From the NCBI GenBank assembly GCA_035610365.1, contig CM069435.1, positions 90,057,389-90,121,388 on the forward strand: DNA of 64,000 bases, written 5' to 3'. The notes under the pieces were generated by a model that worked only from the letters and a program-made list of their open reading frames with translations, was not told the origin of the DNA and made no database searches. The translations under genes were made by a program, and so were the position numbers. Shown here one piece after another: positions 24,400-36,780 of the stretch; the stretch's first letter is position 1, and each line of letters begins with the position of its first letter. The stretch is from Aquatica leii. Its lineage: Eukaryota; Arthropoda; Insecta; Coleoptera; Lampyridae.

Positions 24400-26110
24400 A
24401 TTAAAATTGGCGAAATGTTTAAGTATGTAAGTTAACCGATCCGGTTAATGATTACATACTGTATATAATAATTTAGTTATTCGTTTGGTTCAGTCGCATT
24501 AATACTAATTTTTTTTTAAATAATCGCTTGGAATAATACTTTAAAATCTAAGTTTCAATAAGTGAACCGATTCGGTTAATGATTACTGTACCATTTCGTT
24601 ATTCATTTTTATACTGTATGCTTAAATCATATTAACATTCAATTCATGAGAGTTTAACAAAACAGTCTAATAGTAAAACAATTTGAAATTTAAGTTTTCA
24701 TGCATTAACCGATTCGGTTAACGGTTACTGTATAGATGCTTATTATTTAACTATATATCTCATTGATACTAAATTAATTATAATTTTTGGACAAAGTGCT
24801 TAAGAAACAGAATGCTTTAAAACTAAATTTTGATAAGTACGTTATACAGTGATTCGGTTACATTTTTTTATATTATATGCTAAAGCACACTAACACCATA
24901 ACTAATTTTTTTTAATGGCAAAATATTTAAGTTATTAAAGATTAATTTTGCTAAGTTAACCGATCTGGTTAAAGATCATTGTAAGTAAACGATTCGGTTA
25001 TTGATTTTTCTACTGTTTGTTTCTATAAGACTAGTGTTTGCTTCTTTATGATTTTTTATTTAAGTTATAAAATGTTTTGAAGCTCGACTTATGATAAATT
25101 AACCGCGGCGAATGGTTCTTGTATAGAATGATTTGGTTATTGATTTTTACAGTGTTTAGTTAAATCACACGAATACTCCAGTTTTTTAATGATTGTTATT
25201 TAAGCAGTATAACGTAATTTCTGTCGTCAAGTTAACCGATTCGGTTATTGACTACTTTATCGATTCAGTTGTTTTTAAACAATTTATATTTATATATTGT
25301 ATTTAAACAAATTTGATAAATAATCAAAAATTTTAATGAACGTCAACCAATTTAGGTTACTGTTTTACGTTTTACGTATTTTGCATTTATTTAAAACTTA
25401 GTCTAAAAGATTAACCGGTTTGGTTATTGATTCGTTTGTTAATCGATTTTGTAGTGGTTTTTTATATTGTATTTTAATCATGTTATTTGATATATTTTTG
25501 TACAGAGTTTTGCTAAACACAATTTTATATCTCAATTTTGATAAGTTAACCAATTCGGTTACTTATTATTCTATTAATTAATTTGGTTAAATTGATTTTT
25601 ATATTGTTTTTTACATATTTTTTGATACTGTGTTTATTAAAAAGACTTTTTCTTAACAATTTAGAAATAACCGATTTCGGTTAATGGTAACAAGTTAGAG
25701 GAATTTAATTATTTATTTTTGCAAGATTAACCGACCCGGTTAATCAATGTTGTTTAGAGCGATTATTGGTTACTTTTTGACTAAATAATACTAATACATT
25801 TTTTAAAGTAACTAAAAGACTGCTTTCTTTCAAATGAAGCGATTTGGTCAATGATTATATTATTCAGTCATTGATGACTAAATTACACTATTATAAACAT
25901 CTAAGTCGGTTTTCTAAAATGACCATTTTTTTTTAATGGCCTAAAATTGAAATTGAATAAATAACGGACTTGGTTATTGATTATTTTATAAACCGATTTG
26001 GTTATTGGTTTACTTGATTAACTCTTACTATTACACGTTCACTTTTAATTTTAGAACCAATCCGGATACTTGTGAGATGTTAAGTAAAAAAAGTAATTTG
26101 ATTCGGTTAA
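24400..26110. repeat. Array E1, about 125-bp repeats with AACCGATTCGGTT
   Basis: TAACCGATTCGGTTAATGAT or a close variant recurs at about 24435, 24565, 24706, 24850, 24957, 25100, 25227, 25350, 25411, 25545, 25667, 25730, 25836, 25990 and 26095, mostly 100-140 bp apart. The core AACCGA-T-TCGGTT is a 13-base dyad. Spacers are A/T-rich and diverged. No credible coding region. Confidence 0.8.
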
Positions 26111-27700
26111 TGATTATTGTACACAACAATGATCTTTGTATTACGGTTTTGTTCTGCTTTTATTAGCCGAAACTTATTGTAAGAAAGCACCTATGAAGTA
26201 AGTTAAAATCTTAGTTTTGAAGTACTAACCAAATCGAGTATAGATTTTTTAAATCTTAACTAGATTTTAAATACTGTTAAACTTTTAATTGGTTCAATGT
26301 AATTATTCTTTTTAATTGATTATAGTGTCGATGCGTTCACACACTCGACCTTATTATTTTGTTTTTTTTTCAAATGTTTTGAATCGGCCTACTACCACAT
26401 TTTATGAAAAGTCGTTTAATTTGGCACGTCTGTTCAAGTAAATAAGTCATTATTAGTGATTAAACTAAGCTAAGGGTCAAAAACTATCTTTTTTTATCGA
26501 ATCTGATAACCCCAAAAAAAATGCGTCGTATTTGAATTTATCAAAATTGTTGGTATTTATTTGTGAGTGGAAAAAAAGCGAACAAGAACGGAAGATTGCT
26601 GTTGTCATTTCCCTTCAAACCGGTTTATATAAATCATTCTTAATTAAAATGCAATTGCAACATTATACAATTGCATTCATTAAATTGGATAAGTTTAATG
26701 ACAAAAATTCATTCTAGCGTTTTATTTTCTTCTTTCGTTATTTCGCACAGTCTAGACAATACCTGTGAGGTAATTGGCACGACGTTGAGAGTCCGTGGTG
26801 GAAAAGCGTCGTTTTTTAAGGAACTATTTCGTTTCCACCGCGGTGCCTTTGTTAATCTAGATGGTCGCGTGTTACCTAACCTACTTAGATTAGGTGTTTT
26901 CGGTGGTGGTTGATGCGAAAAGGCGGCGTTGCCGTTTTTGATACTGGTGGTTTTCTAATGCATTTAGTATATCAGATCTCGTTGGTGATATGTTGTTCGG
27001 ACGTGTACAAATGATCGGGGGTGGTCTCACCATTATCGTTAACCCCCGGGTGCGTGGGTGGTGGGTTGGTGGGTGTTCCCGGGACAGGCAGTCATCAGTC
27101 ATTAGCAATCTTTCCAACTCTACTTTTATCTCCTTACGTGCCTTTGAGCAACCCTCGCGAGACTTCCTCTTCCTTGCTAGATTAACACGTTCCGAAACAC
27201 CCCGAAAAAAAACGTTTTTGCGTATAGTGCGGTAATAAAGCAAAAATATGTCAAATTTAGTTGGCGTAGGCGGCCCTATTGTTTCATTCCACCCACACAG
27301 CCAATGGATGGAAGTTTAATTCTCCGCCTACTTCCTCTGTACGTCCCTTGACGTCACACAGGTGCATGTTTACCTGCAATGCGACTGTGACAAGTTTTTA
27401 TTTAGGCACGATAAAATAAAATGCAGCACTTCAAGCTGCCATCGCCTGGGCGCGCTTGATCTTATCTTGCCCTACGATCGAGGCTTCCACATACGCCAAC
27501 TTGATGTTTCGTAATATTAATTAATACATAACACACACGAACGGAATTATTGGAAAGTCTCACATAAATTTTCCTCGGGGGATCCTTTTTTTTTGCCTCC
27601 TTCAGCGCGTTTGACATTCTCCGTCGACGTAACAGACGCGAGCATTTGTTTCCTTTTCACGGACTACTTTGAACTCATTACATCTCTAATGACTTTCTAA
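26111..27700. other. Single-copy stretch, CpG-rich in the centre, no gene recognised
   Basis: From about 26740 to 27660 CpG and GC rise well above the surroundings. Overlapping frames on both strands (26671-26913 plus, 26890-27243 minus, 26990-27235 plus) reflect the GC rise and show no known domain. The segment lies about 17 kb upstream of the host gene's first recognised exon and could hold an enhancer or an unrecognised 5' exon. Confidence 0.35.
27349..27377. promoter_or_regulatory. Candidate regulatory cluster: CRE, E-box, forkhead-like core
   Basis: TGACGTCA (27349-27356), CAGGTG (27359-27364) and TGTTTAC (27367-27373), followed by ACCTGC, are packed into about 30 bases in a CpG-rich island. 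These are established core motifs for CREB/ATF, bHLH/Snail and forkhead factors. The density is suggestive but not proof of an enhancer. Confidence 0.3.
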
Positions 27701-30700
27701 AACACGCCTAATTTGTTTTTGATTTTTTTTTCAAAACCAAAATTAGATTTTTGTATAAACAAAAACAAGTTGCATCTAAAGAAAAAAAATTAAAGCTAAA
27801 GTTGTTTATTTGATTAAGTGTATTCGCGAAATTTAAGAAAACGCATAAAAGTAAGCAGGAGTCAATTTTGAAAAATCGAATCGATTCAACGTTTAAATAA
27901 AAAAAATTGAAGCAAAACTGATCTAAAATCATTAAATCGTTGAGTGTCAGGTTTAGCAACCACTTGAAAAAACACAAAAACAATATTGATCTTAGAAGTC
28001 TTAGAACATTTTGGAGTTTTAAAGTAAACTCAATTTTTTTGTTAAATAGCAAACTGACACTGTACCTACTAAACCAAAAAAATCTGTAAACTAGGTTTAG
28101 GTGGCTTTAATGTAACGTTGGATCTAAAAAACGAAAAAAAACTGCCAAGTCTAAAAAAATTATTAAACAAGTAGATAATAAACTCGTTGACTATTTTTAT
28201 TTAAATATAATTTAAGCGGCTACAGTAAACTTTTTTTATCTTTTTTGAACACGAAGTAATCAAATTTTTTGTATCTGAATAGGTTAGGTTTGAAATTTGA
28301 AAAATTTGCTTACTGTAGACTGCGTTAACTTGACTTTACAACCTAATTTTGCATCTAAAAAATGAAAAAAAAACTACCATGCTTAAAAAATTATTAAATA
28401 AATAATAAATTTTTGAATATTTTTATTTAAACAAAGTTTAAGACTGCTACAGTAAACTTTTTTTTATCTTGTTTGAACACGAAGCACTTGTAGTTTAAAT
28501 TTTTTATCTGAGTAGGCTAGGTTTCCTTGAATTTAAGATGTTAAATGTAAGTTTGAAAAAACTAAAAACAAATTTGGGCAGTTTTAAAATGATACTAAAT
28601 AAATAATCAGCTCACAATAGACTGTGGTTATCAACAACTTCTCATTTTTTAAATTAGGATTGAATTCTATACTACATTTTTTTTTATTTTAGGAAACTTA
28701 AGATATCTCATAAAAGAAAGCAGGTTTTGATTTTAAAAAATTGAATCGACTAAACATTTAAATAAAATAAAAAACAATTGAAATAAAACTGATTGTTTCA
28801 TCTAAAAGATTTGAGTGTCGGGTTTACCAACTTCAAAAAACACAATTTTTATCTTAGAGAATTATCATTGAGTTTTGAGGTAGGTACACTTTATTTTTTT
28901 TTAATAGGCAACTGAAACAACACTAAACCAAAAAAAAATAAGTAAATTAGGGTTTTTAAAACTTTTTTGTTAAATTTTAGTCGAAAAGTAAATCTGTTAC
29001 TAGCAAGCAAAATTTAAAATATTTGCTTAGTGTACTAGGTTTAGTTAGCTTTACAACGATTAATGTAATGTCTAAAAAACGAAAAAAAAATCACCATGCT
29101 TAAAAAATTATTAAATAAGTAATAACTTTTTGAATATTTTTATATAAATAATGTTTAAGACTGCTACAGTAAATTTTTGTTATCTTTTTTGAACACGAAG
29201 CACTTTTAGTTTAAATTTTTCTATCTGTGTAGGCTTGGTTTCCTTGAATTTACGATGTTAAATGTAAGTTTGAAAAAACCAAAAACAAATTTGGGCAGTT
29301 TTAAAATGCTTAGTGTAGACTAGGTTTAGTTGGCTTTACAGCGATTAATGTAATTTTGGATCTAAATAGGAAAAAAATACCAAGTCTAAAAAAATTATTA
29401 AATAAGTAATAAACTTGTTGAATATTTTTATTTAATTAAAGTTTAAGACTGCTACAGTAAACTATTTTTTTTTAAACACAAAGTAGTTAAATATTTTTTA
29501 TCTAAGTAGGCTAAGTTCAGTTGAATTTACGATGACAATAATGTAAGTTTAAAAAACCAAAATCAAATTTGTGACGTTTTAAAATGATACTAAACATGTA
29601 ATGTACTAACAGCACGCTGTGGTTATCAAATACTTCTCATTTTTTAAATAGAATTAAAGCGTCTACTGTAATTTTTTAAATTTTAACTTAGGAAAACTCA
29701 GAAAAGAAAGTTTTAATTTAAACAAATGAAATCGTATTAACATTTAAATAAAAAAAAAACAATTGAAACAAAACTGATTCAAAATGTTGCTTCATCTAAA
29801 ACGTTTGAGTGCCGGGTTAACCAAAACTTATAAAAATACAAAAACAATTTTGATCTTATAAGTCTTAGTAAATTATCATCCAGTTTTGAAGTAGACTTTA
29901 TTTTTCTTTAATAGGCAACTGAAAACAACAATAAACCAAAAAAATGTTAAACTTTATTCGAAAAGTAAATCTGTTACCAGCAAGCAAAATTTGAAAAATC
30001 TGTTAAATGTAGACTCGGTTTAATTAGCTTTACAACGATTAATGTAATTTTGGATCAGAAAAACGAGAATAAAACTGCTAAAATCTAAAAAAAATTATTA
30101 CACGAATAATAAACTCGTTGACTATTTTTATTTAAATAAAGTTTAGGACTGCTATAGTAACACTTTTTTATCTTTTTTGTACACATAAACAATTTTGTTC
30201 TTAGAAGTTTTAGAATATTTTCGAGTTTTGAAGTAGACTATGTTTTTTTAAATACGCAACTGAAACCACATCAACCCAAAAAAAAGTGAAACCGATTAAG
30301 GTTTTTAAACTTTTCTTTTAATCATTTACCAGCAAGCAAAATTTGAAAAATTTGCTTAGCGTAGACTAGATTTAGTTGACTTTATTAATGTAATTTTGGA
30401 TCAAAAAAACGAAAAAAAGATTTTGCAACAAATTCAAGTCTATTACTGTGAAATCAAAAAACCAGTGAACATTAGAAAGTTTTTACATGAAGCACAATTG
30501 AAAAACCCAAAAAAATAGGTACTACAAAAAATAAAAAATGATAATTTACAATGCTTTTTAAAATTAGAGTATCTAAATGAACATTTTGTAAAAAGATGCA
30601 ACTACTACAGTTTCTAATTTTTTTAAAAATTTTAGAAAATGTAAGAAAACCCGTGAAAGTAAGTAGGTTTTAATTTAAAAAATTGAACCCATTCAATATT

Positions 30701-32230
30701 TATATAAAAAAAACAATTGAAAAAGAAACTGATCTAAAATACTGTTCATCAAAAACATTTGAGTGTCGAGTACAAGTACCAACTACTTAAAAAAAACACA
30801 ACAAAACTTTTCATCGATTGAATGAACGGTTAATGTAATTTGGGATCTAAAAAACGAAGTCAAGTAATAATCTGGTTAACTATTTTTATTTCAAAATAAA
30901 GTTTAAGGTTACTATAGTAAGCGTGTTTTATCTTTTTTGAAGATGAGGTTCTTGTAGTTTAATTTTTTTATCTAAGTAGGCTAGGTTTCGCTGAATTTAC
31001 AATGGTAAATAAAAAAACTAAAGACAAATTTGTGCAGTTTTAAAATGGTACTAAAAATATAATGTGTTCATGATAGGCTTCTTCTAATTTTTTAAATACA
31101 ATTTAAGCCTACTACAATTATCAATCGTTTTTTTAAAGTTTTAGGCTTGAGAAAAACTGAACCAAACATTACCAGAAACTATAAACTCTGAATTTTCTTA
31201 ATAGAAAAAAAGAGAACAAATCGCGGAATATGAGTATGAAAACTACGTTTGAACAAAAACTTAGTTTGTTTTAAACAGTGTTTTTAAATGGTCAACTTGT
31301 TGCTTGTGATTTTTACAGTCTACTGTATAATAATTTAATACTACTATTACCTTAATTTACAATTTTTATAATATATTTTCAGAATTGAGATTTTAAAAAC
31401 AGTTAGGCAACGTAAACGTACCTACTGTGTTTTTTGTAATTAATAAATGGTGGTTTGAAGCTTTTAAATAAAATTCTTGAAAATTTAAGGTTTAGTGCCA
31501 TTTTTATCGTGTAAAAAAATAAGAAAACACTCAACTGTTTAAAAAATAACTATTGATTTTAGTAGGCTTATTTTTTATTAACTTCCGAATACTTATCAAA
31601 TAAGCTTAGTTTAGAGTGGCTTTAATTGTTTATTTTAAGAGTTTGGATCTACTGCAAACTTCGATTCCATTTTGTTTATACTACAGTCATTTTCTTTTTG
31701 ATCAAAGTTTTTAAAAATCAGGGCATCTTTATTGTTAGTATTAACCATCTGGAAATTAGAGCAAAGCCAACTACCTAAATATTAATTAACAATCGTAATG
31801 GGCTAATTTGATTAAAAAAATTCAAGATGGTGGACTGCCATGGGTTACTTTAATTTTGTAAAATTTTGTTTTTTTCTTTTTAAACATTAACTTACTTGTA
31901 GTGTCAACGAACCACAGCTCAGTTTGATTAATTTTTGAATTATAATATTTTCGGCTTTTGACTTCACCTACGTTTTTAAACATGTAGTTATTTATAAATT
32001 TCATCAATTGTAAATTCAGTTGAATCTACCTTACTCGAATCAAATTTATTTAGTTCTAACATTTATAGTCTACAAGTCTACTGCCAATAGTTTCAAAGTT
32101 TGCTTATTTTTTGATTGAAAACGAAATAAAACATTTTAAACTGAGTTTGTTGCCTACTTTTCTTATTTGAAAAAAAATTTAGTACCTACATTGCAACATT
32201 TCATTTATAACTTTTAAATTGTAGCAATAC
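27700..32230. repeat. Array F, A/T-rich repeats with period near 0.9-1.0 kb
   Basis: AATTGAA..AAAACTGAT recurs at about 27905, 28775, 29761 and 30715 (steps of about 870, 986 and 954). Between them other blocks alternate: CTACAGTAAACTTTTT...GAACACGAAG near 28220, 28445, 29160, 29450 and 30150, and GGTTTAGTTGGCTTTACA near 28095, 29035, 29325 and 30005. Copies fade after about 31300 and the last 0.9 kb is only generally A/T-rich. A minus-strand frame of 114 codons at 27708-28052 is repeat-derived. Confidence 0.75.
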
Positions 32231-32233
32231 TTA

Positions 32234-32258
32234 GGGTAAAGTCGGATGAGACGGCGCA
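32234..32258 (+). repeat. Left terminal inverted repeat of the pogo-like element
   Basis: GGGTAAAGTCGG matches the complement of the right end exactly. The next bases (ATGAGACGGCGCA against TAGAGTTGGCGCA) match with four differences. Confidence 0.92.
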
Positions 32259-32689
32259 GAGGTTGAGTTGGCGCAGTAAATTTACTTCCTTCTTGCATTA
32301 AGTAGTGGCGCAGCATTAGCCTGCAGCCATTCTACCGGTGCGTAGTGTCACGTTGATAGTGGAAGTGCATGTTCATTATCGACCAAGGGTAAGAAAATGC
32401 TATATATAACTTTTACTATACGGTAAAAATTTTCAATCTGTATTTGCTAATATTGTGGGTGTTTTTTGCATGTTGGCAAAATAAGTTTTTGTGCATGAAT
32501 AGTTTAAATAGAGTATAGATAACAGTCCTAACCTAAAAATAGCTCACTAAATGCATTTGAAAAGAAGATATTAGCTGCGCCATCTCATCCTCCGCTGTCG
32601 GGTGAGTTGGTTTGCGCCATTTCACCCGCTTTATTTACAAATACTTTAGAGTCTTTTGATATTTATTTTATTGTTACATCGATTCTCAG

Positions 32690-34452
32690 ATGCCAAGCTG
32701 TTACAAGAGAAAAGGAAGTTGTAAGCGTGGGGAGTGGACAGAAGAAGCTTTAGTTTCTGCCACTGAAGCAGTTCGTAATGGTATGGGTGTTAATGCCACT
32801 GCCCGACGATTTAATGTTCCGTGCACGACGCTGCGAAGAAGAATGAAGTCAGGAAATACACAAAAAGGTTCATTGGGCCCATCAGTTGCGTTAACTTTAA
32901 CTAATGAGCGTAAAATCGTAAACCAGATTAAAAAAATGCAAGCATTTGGTTTCGCACCAACCCAAGCAATTGTACGCCAAATGGCCGAACAATTAAAAAT
33001 AAATAATAGATTTAGCAAAACCAACAAGAAAACCGGAAAAGACTGGTTTCATTCCTTTATGCAAAGAAATCCAGATTTGTCCATAAGAAAGTCGGAAGGA
33101 GTGTCGTTATCAAGAGCTAAAGGAATGAATAGAAAAGATGTCACTGATTACTTTGAATTGCTGCGTAAGACCTTGGAAGAAAATCATCTTATGGACAAAC
33201 CTGGAAGTTTGTTTAATATGGACGAAACAGGTCTGCAACTTAACAACAGACCGGAGTATGTAGTCGCGGCAAATGGTTCAAAGAATCTAGCAGCAATAAC
33301 ATCAGGGGAAAGAGGAGAAACTATTTCTGTTTTGGTTTGCTGTAATGCGGAGGGGTTATTTATTCCGTCAATGTGCATCTTCAAGGGTAAAAACAAAAAA
33401 AGAGAATATGAAGATGGAATGCCGCCAGGAGCAGTAGTCTGTATGTCAGAGAAATCTGCCTACGTCAATACCTCAATATTCTTTAATTGGCTTCAAAATC
33501 AGTTTTTGCCTCGGAAACCTCAAGGACGTGTGGTACTTATTTTAGATGGTCACGCCTCCCATGTTAGTTCCGTAGATGTACTGGAACTAGCTGAAAAAAA
33601 ACGACATTATCTTGTTGTGTTTGCCGAGCCACACGACGCAGTTCTTACAACCCCTAGACCGCGCATTTTTTAAATCCTTTAAATTATATTACTATGCAGC
33701 GTGCAATGCTTTTATAAGAGGCAATCCCACAAGAACACAGACTTCAGTTTGGTAAACTTTTAACCGAAGCCTGGTCCAAGTCTGCGACAATTGAAAATGC
33801 TTTTTCTAGTTTTCGAGCAACGGGAATTTATCCTTTCAAGCCTGATGTTATCCCGGATTGTGCCTATCTGAATGATAATGAATCCCCCAATGTTGAAGCA
33901 ACACAAAACAATGACGTTCAAACACGCGAAGATACTGACGAAGCAGAGGAGATAGAAAAGGAAGAAAAAACACCCGGAAAAATGTTAGATGCTATTAGTC
34001 CGGTTCCTTCAACATCCAAAGTTGAAACAATAAGAAGACGTGGACGGCAGTTGGCTGCAATATTAACGACAGAAGACAATATATCAAAAAAGAAAATATT
34101 ATTGGAAAAAAAGGAAGAAGCAATAAAAAAGAAGGAAGATAGAAAAACAAAAAAGAACACTAAAGAAAAAAATACCAACAAGAAAGAGCTAAAGAAAGAC
34201 AGAAAACGAAATGTTAGTACCTCTTCAGAAAGTTTTGTTGGAAGTGACCGAGAAATATTGCTTGGTTCGGACACTGAAAGTGAAGATTGGACGGATAACA
34301 CATGTGTAGGATGCGGAGAACTTTACGAAGAAACCAAAAGTAAACAGGACTGGATTAAATGCGTAGTTTGCCGGAGATGGCTGCACGAGGGATGCACACA
34401 GTTTCCAAATATGTGTTTGCGCTGCGGAAATAAAGAAAATAGACTTTCCTAA
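32690..34452 (+). pseudogene. Pogo-like transposase with C-terminal PHD finger, two frameshifts
   Basis: Three frames together make one former transposase. Frame 1 (32690 to about 33643) has a psq-type helix-turn-helix at residues about 12-55, a CENP-B-type DNA-binding region at about 70-150, and the DDE nuclease with Asp178 in NMDETG and Asp286 in ILDGHASH. A single-base insertion near 33644 shifts the frame; the third catalytic Asp (LQPLD) then lies in frame 2 at 33645-33659, followed by AFFKSFK. A second shift near 33712-33722 leads to frame 3 (QFGKLLTEAW, then ATGIYPF), which runs on to 34452. Its end, 34300-34430, is a C4HC3 PHD finger: CVGC, then KCVVC, WLH-x2-C and CLRC. Frame 1 as it stands ends with a wrong tail at residue 327 and lacks the third Asp, so cleavage activity is not expected. 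Family length fits about 590 residues. The start at 32690 is the first ATG before the psq helix. Confidence 0.9.
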
Positions 34453-34724
34453 TCATAATAATTATTTAATTATGTTTAAATTTAACTGCGACATCTTCCG
34501 CGTATGAAATTTTACTTATGTTTTGTGTGCGCCATATTAACCGCCATGTAGGGTGAGATGGCGTATTTCTTATATTGTACTTTTTATTTGTTTTTTTGAA
34601 AGTAATGTTTTTTTTAATTATTTGTAATACATTTTCTGTTAGTCACAACCTATGTGCACATCTTATAATAATTATACATTATTTGAACTTAGTTTTGTGT
34701 AGTTTTGATTAATTTTAGAAAAGG

Positions 34725-34749
34725 TGCGCCAACTCTACCGACTTTACCC
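34725..34749 (-). repeat. Right terminal inverted repeat of the pogo-like element
   Basis: Reads GGGTAAAGTCGG from the outside on the minus strand, followed by TAGAGTTGGCGCA. It is flanked outside by the TA duplication. Confidence 0.92.
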
Positions 34750-34751
34750 TA

Positions 34752-35550
34752 CTGGTTTTTTTAAATTTTTTTTAGAAGAATCAAAAACTAGTTTATATGA
34801 CGTTTTTAATCACTTTCTGTAACTTGATAACTTTTTTCTTAGTTTTTTGAACTTAAAGTTACATTTACTGCTGTAAAATTAACCGAGTCTAACTTACTCT
34901 GATTAAATCTTTTGGATTCTGATCTTTTTAGTTACTATGCTACTCAAGTCAGATAATCCAAGGTTACTTCTATTTTGAATAAGAGTTGTTCCAGTTGCTT
35001 AACTTTTTATTTTAAAAAAATGAGCCTATTGTAACTTTTAGTTTTAATTTTTGAACTTATAGTCTACTGTCCTTTGCGTTGTCAATTTGTTTAAATACAA
35101 TTTTAAATACTGAGGCATTCAGCTAGCATTAGATTACGTAATTTTTTTAATTCGAGGTTATTGTACAGACATGTAAAGATTTTTTTTTCATAAATCTTAA
35201 ATTTTTCGCTAAAGTTTTAAGAGTGCTTTTTTTAAATTCTGTAGCTATTACAATTAATTTTTTTTTTAATCAGGCGATGGTATTTGTGGTTTAACGAGTG
35301 CAATACTCCACTGTAGTTTTAAAGTTAGGGCTAACGCTTTTAACCAAAAAAAAAATTATTTAATAGTTTTTTGATTCAATAGTAGAAAGAGTTTCCCAAA
35401 ATCTTTTTCAGTGGGAATGCAAACGCAGCCATAATTTCTATAAAGTTATAAAAAAAGAAAAATCTCAAGATTATTATTTGAAAACGATCACAGTGTACTA
35501 CTTGATACCATCTGAAGTTAGCGTAAATGTTTTTGTCAACGTAATCAGAG
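34752..35550. other. A/T-rich stretch, no gene recognised
   Basis: Long runs of A and T with scattered TTTTAAAGTT and CTACTG phrases that may be worn copies of array F, into which the pogo-like element inserted. I see no gene. Confidence 0.4.
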
Positions 35551-36780
35551 TTTATTTTTTCAAAGTGACCTTTTGGTTGCGTGACGTCATCGCGTTAACA
35601 TTCGTTTGTTTTTCATAACGACATTGTGCACTTTTCATCGTCCATCTTATCTGCGTAATTTTTTTCTTTGTTTCAAGAGCAAATGAAGTTGGCCGTGCAA
35701 ATGTTGAGAAATCGAAGAACTCAATTAAAATAATAGTCGAAACGATAAAAGTGAAAAACAATAATTAAATTGACGCACTTTAATCCTTTTTATTAGTAAT
35801 TGTCGCGAGCTAAAAATTGCGCAATTTGCATAATGGCGTAAACATAGTTGCGAGTGTCTTTAAAACGGCCATAAATTACGCACAAAAATTACTGTTATTC
35901 GTTTTATAATTATCGTTAGACAATGCAATCGTTAAGACTTATGCAAATGAGTGTCACGGTGTCACATTGCACATTGTACTTATAGTGAAAAGAGTATTTG
36001 AAAATTAATACCAGAAATAACGATGATAATAATAATAATTCGCGCGTTCAAGGCTCTAAGAGTTAATAGCAACATCTTTTAAAGTAATTAAAAGTAATTG
36101 TTACAAATTGCAAGCGTGTAAAGTCTATAAGTACTTTAAACAGCCTACACGATTACCCCGCAAAAAAACTTTAAAAACAAGCGCGCAGCGCCCCCTGAGC
36201 ACCATCACGCATAATCAATACCACCGAAAAATCAACCCCCAAATTTAGTTTATCTACCCTGCGCTAGAGGTCGGCACCCTTCCGAAAACAAGGGTTGCAC
36301 CTTAAACGAAAAATTAATAAAAGAATCCAAGTAGGTTATTAACGAAAAGTCGCATTCGACGCGTACGAAAACAGTAGGCCCTGGAATTTTATAACCACTT
36401 TTTACTAGACCTGACAGTCGTACGTCAATGTCAGAAGTTCGTCAGAAATGCAACAATTCCTTTGTCTTGACCGATGCCGCCTTTTGTTTCCTTCTTTGTT
36501 TTTTTCGGTCTTAAAAATATTTTTGAGTCTTTTATAATTCTACAATTTATATTTCGGCTACTGAATTTTAGAAATACTTAGTCCAACGATTTCGATTGTT
36601 TTTGTCTACCGCGACGTATTTGCGTGCGACCATAACCTTACTTTATTTCACCTGCCTTATCGGACGGTCATTAAAATGTTTCGATACATTCCACAATCGG
36701 TGACGCATTAACAAAATGACATCGGTCCACTACGACGTTAAAGCGTTACCATCTTACTATAAACGAGACTAGTTAATAAC
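35551..36780. other. Single-copy stretch with CRE and CTCF-like motifs, no gene recognised
   Basis: More balanced composition. TGACGTCA lies at 35582-35589. A GC-rich patch at 36170-36300 contains AGCGCCCCCTG at 36187-36197, whose complement CAGGGGGCGCT fits the CTCF core. A 69-codon minus-strand frame at 35552-35761 has no recognisable domain and is not called. Confidence 0.35.

Larger units (their letters stand above)
32234..34749 (+). mobile_element. Complete pogo-like (Tc1/mariner superfamily) DNA transposon
   Basis: The ends are inverted repeats. The left begins GGGTAAAGTCGG at 32234 and the right ends with its complement CCGACTTTACCC at 34749. Similarity extends inward about 25 bases to GGCGCA with a few mismatches. 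Each end is flanked by TA (32232-32233 and 34750-34751), the target duplication of this superfamily. The element is 2516 bp and encloses one plus-strand transposase gene. Subterminal copies of GGTGAG-type and GCGCCA-type words lie inside both ends. It is inserted in A/T-rich repeat DNA between arrays F and E2. Confidence 0.93.

Noticed and set aside
26890..27243. 117-codon minus-strand frame with an antisense 81-codon frame
   Set aside because: Both follow from the GC rise of the island; neither resembles a protein family.
27708..28052. 114-codon minus-strand frame rich in Leu and Phe as a membrane protein
   Set aside because: The hydrophobicity comes from A/T-rich repeat array F, parts of which recur nearby without the open frame.
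32690..33673. Domesticated, host-beneficial pogo gene
   Set aside because: Matching inverted repeats, TA duplications and frameshifts in the nuclease point to an ordinary transposon copy and not a conserved host gene.
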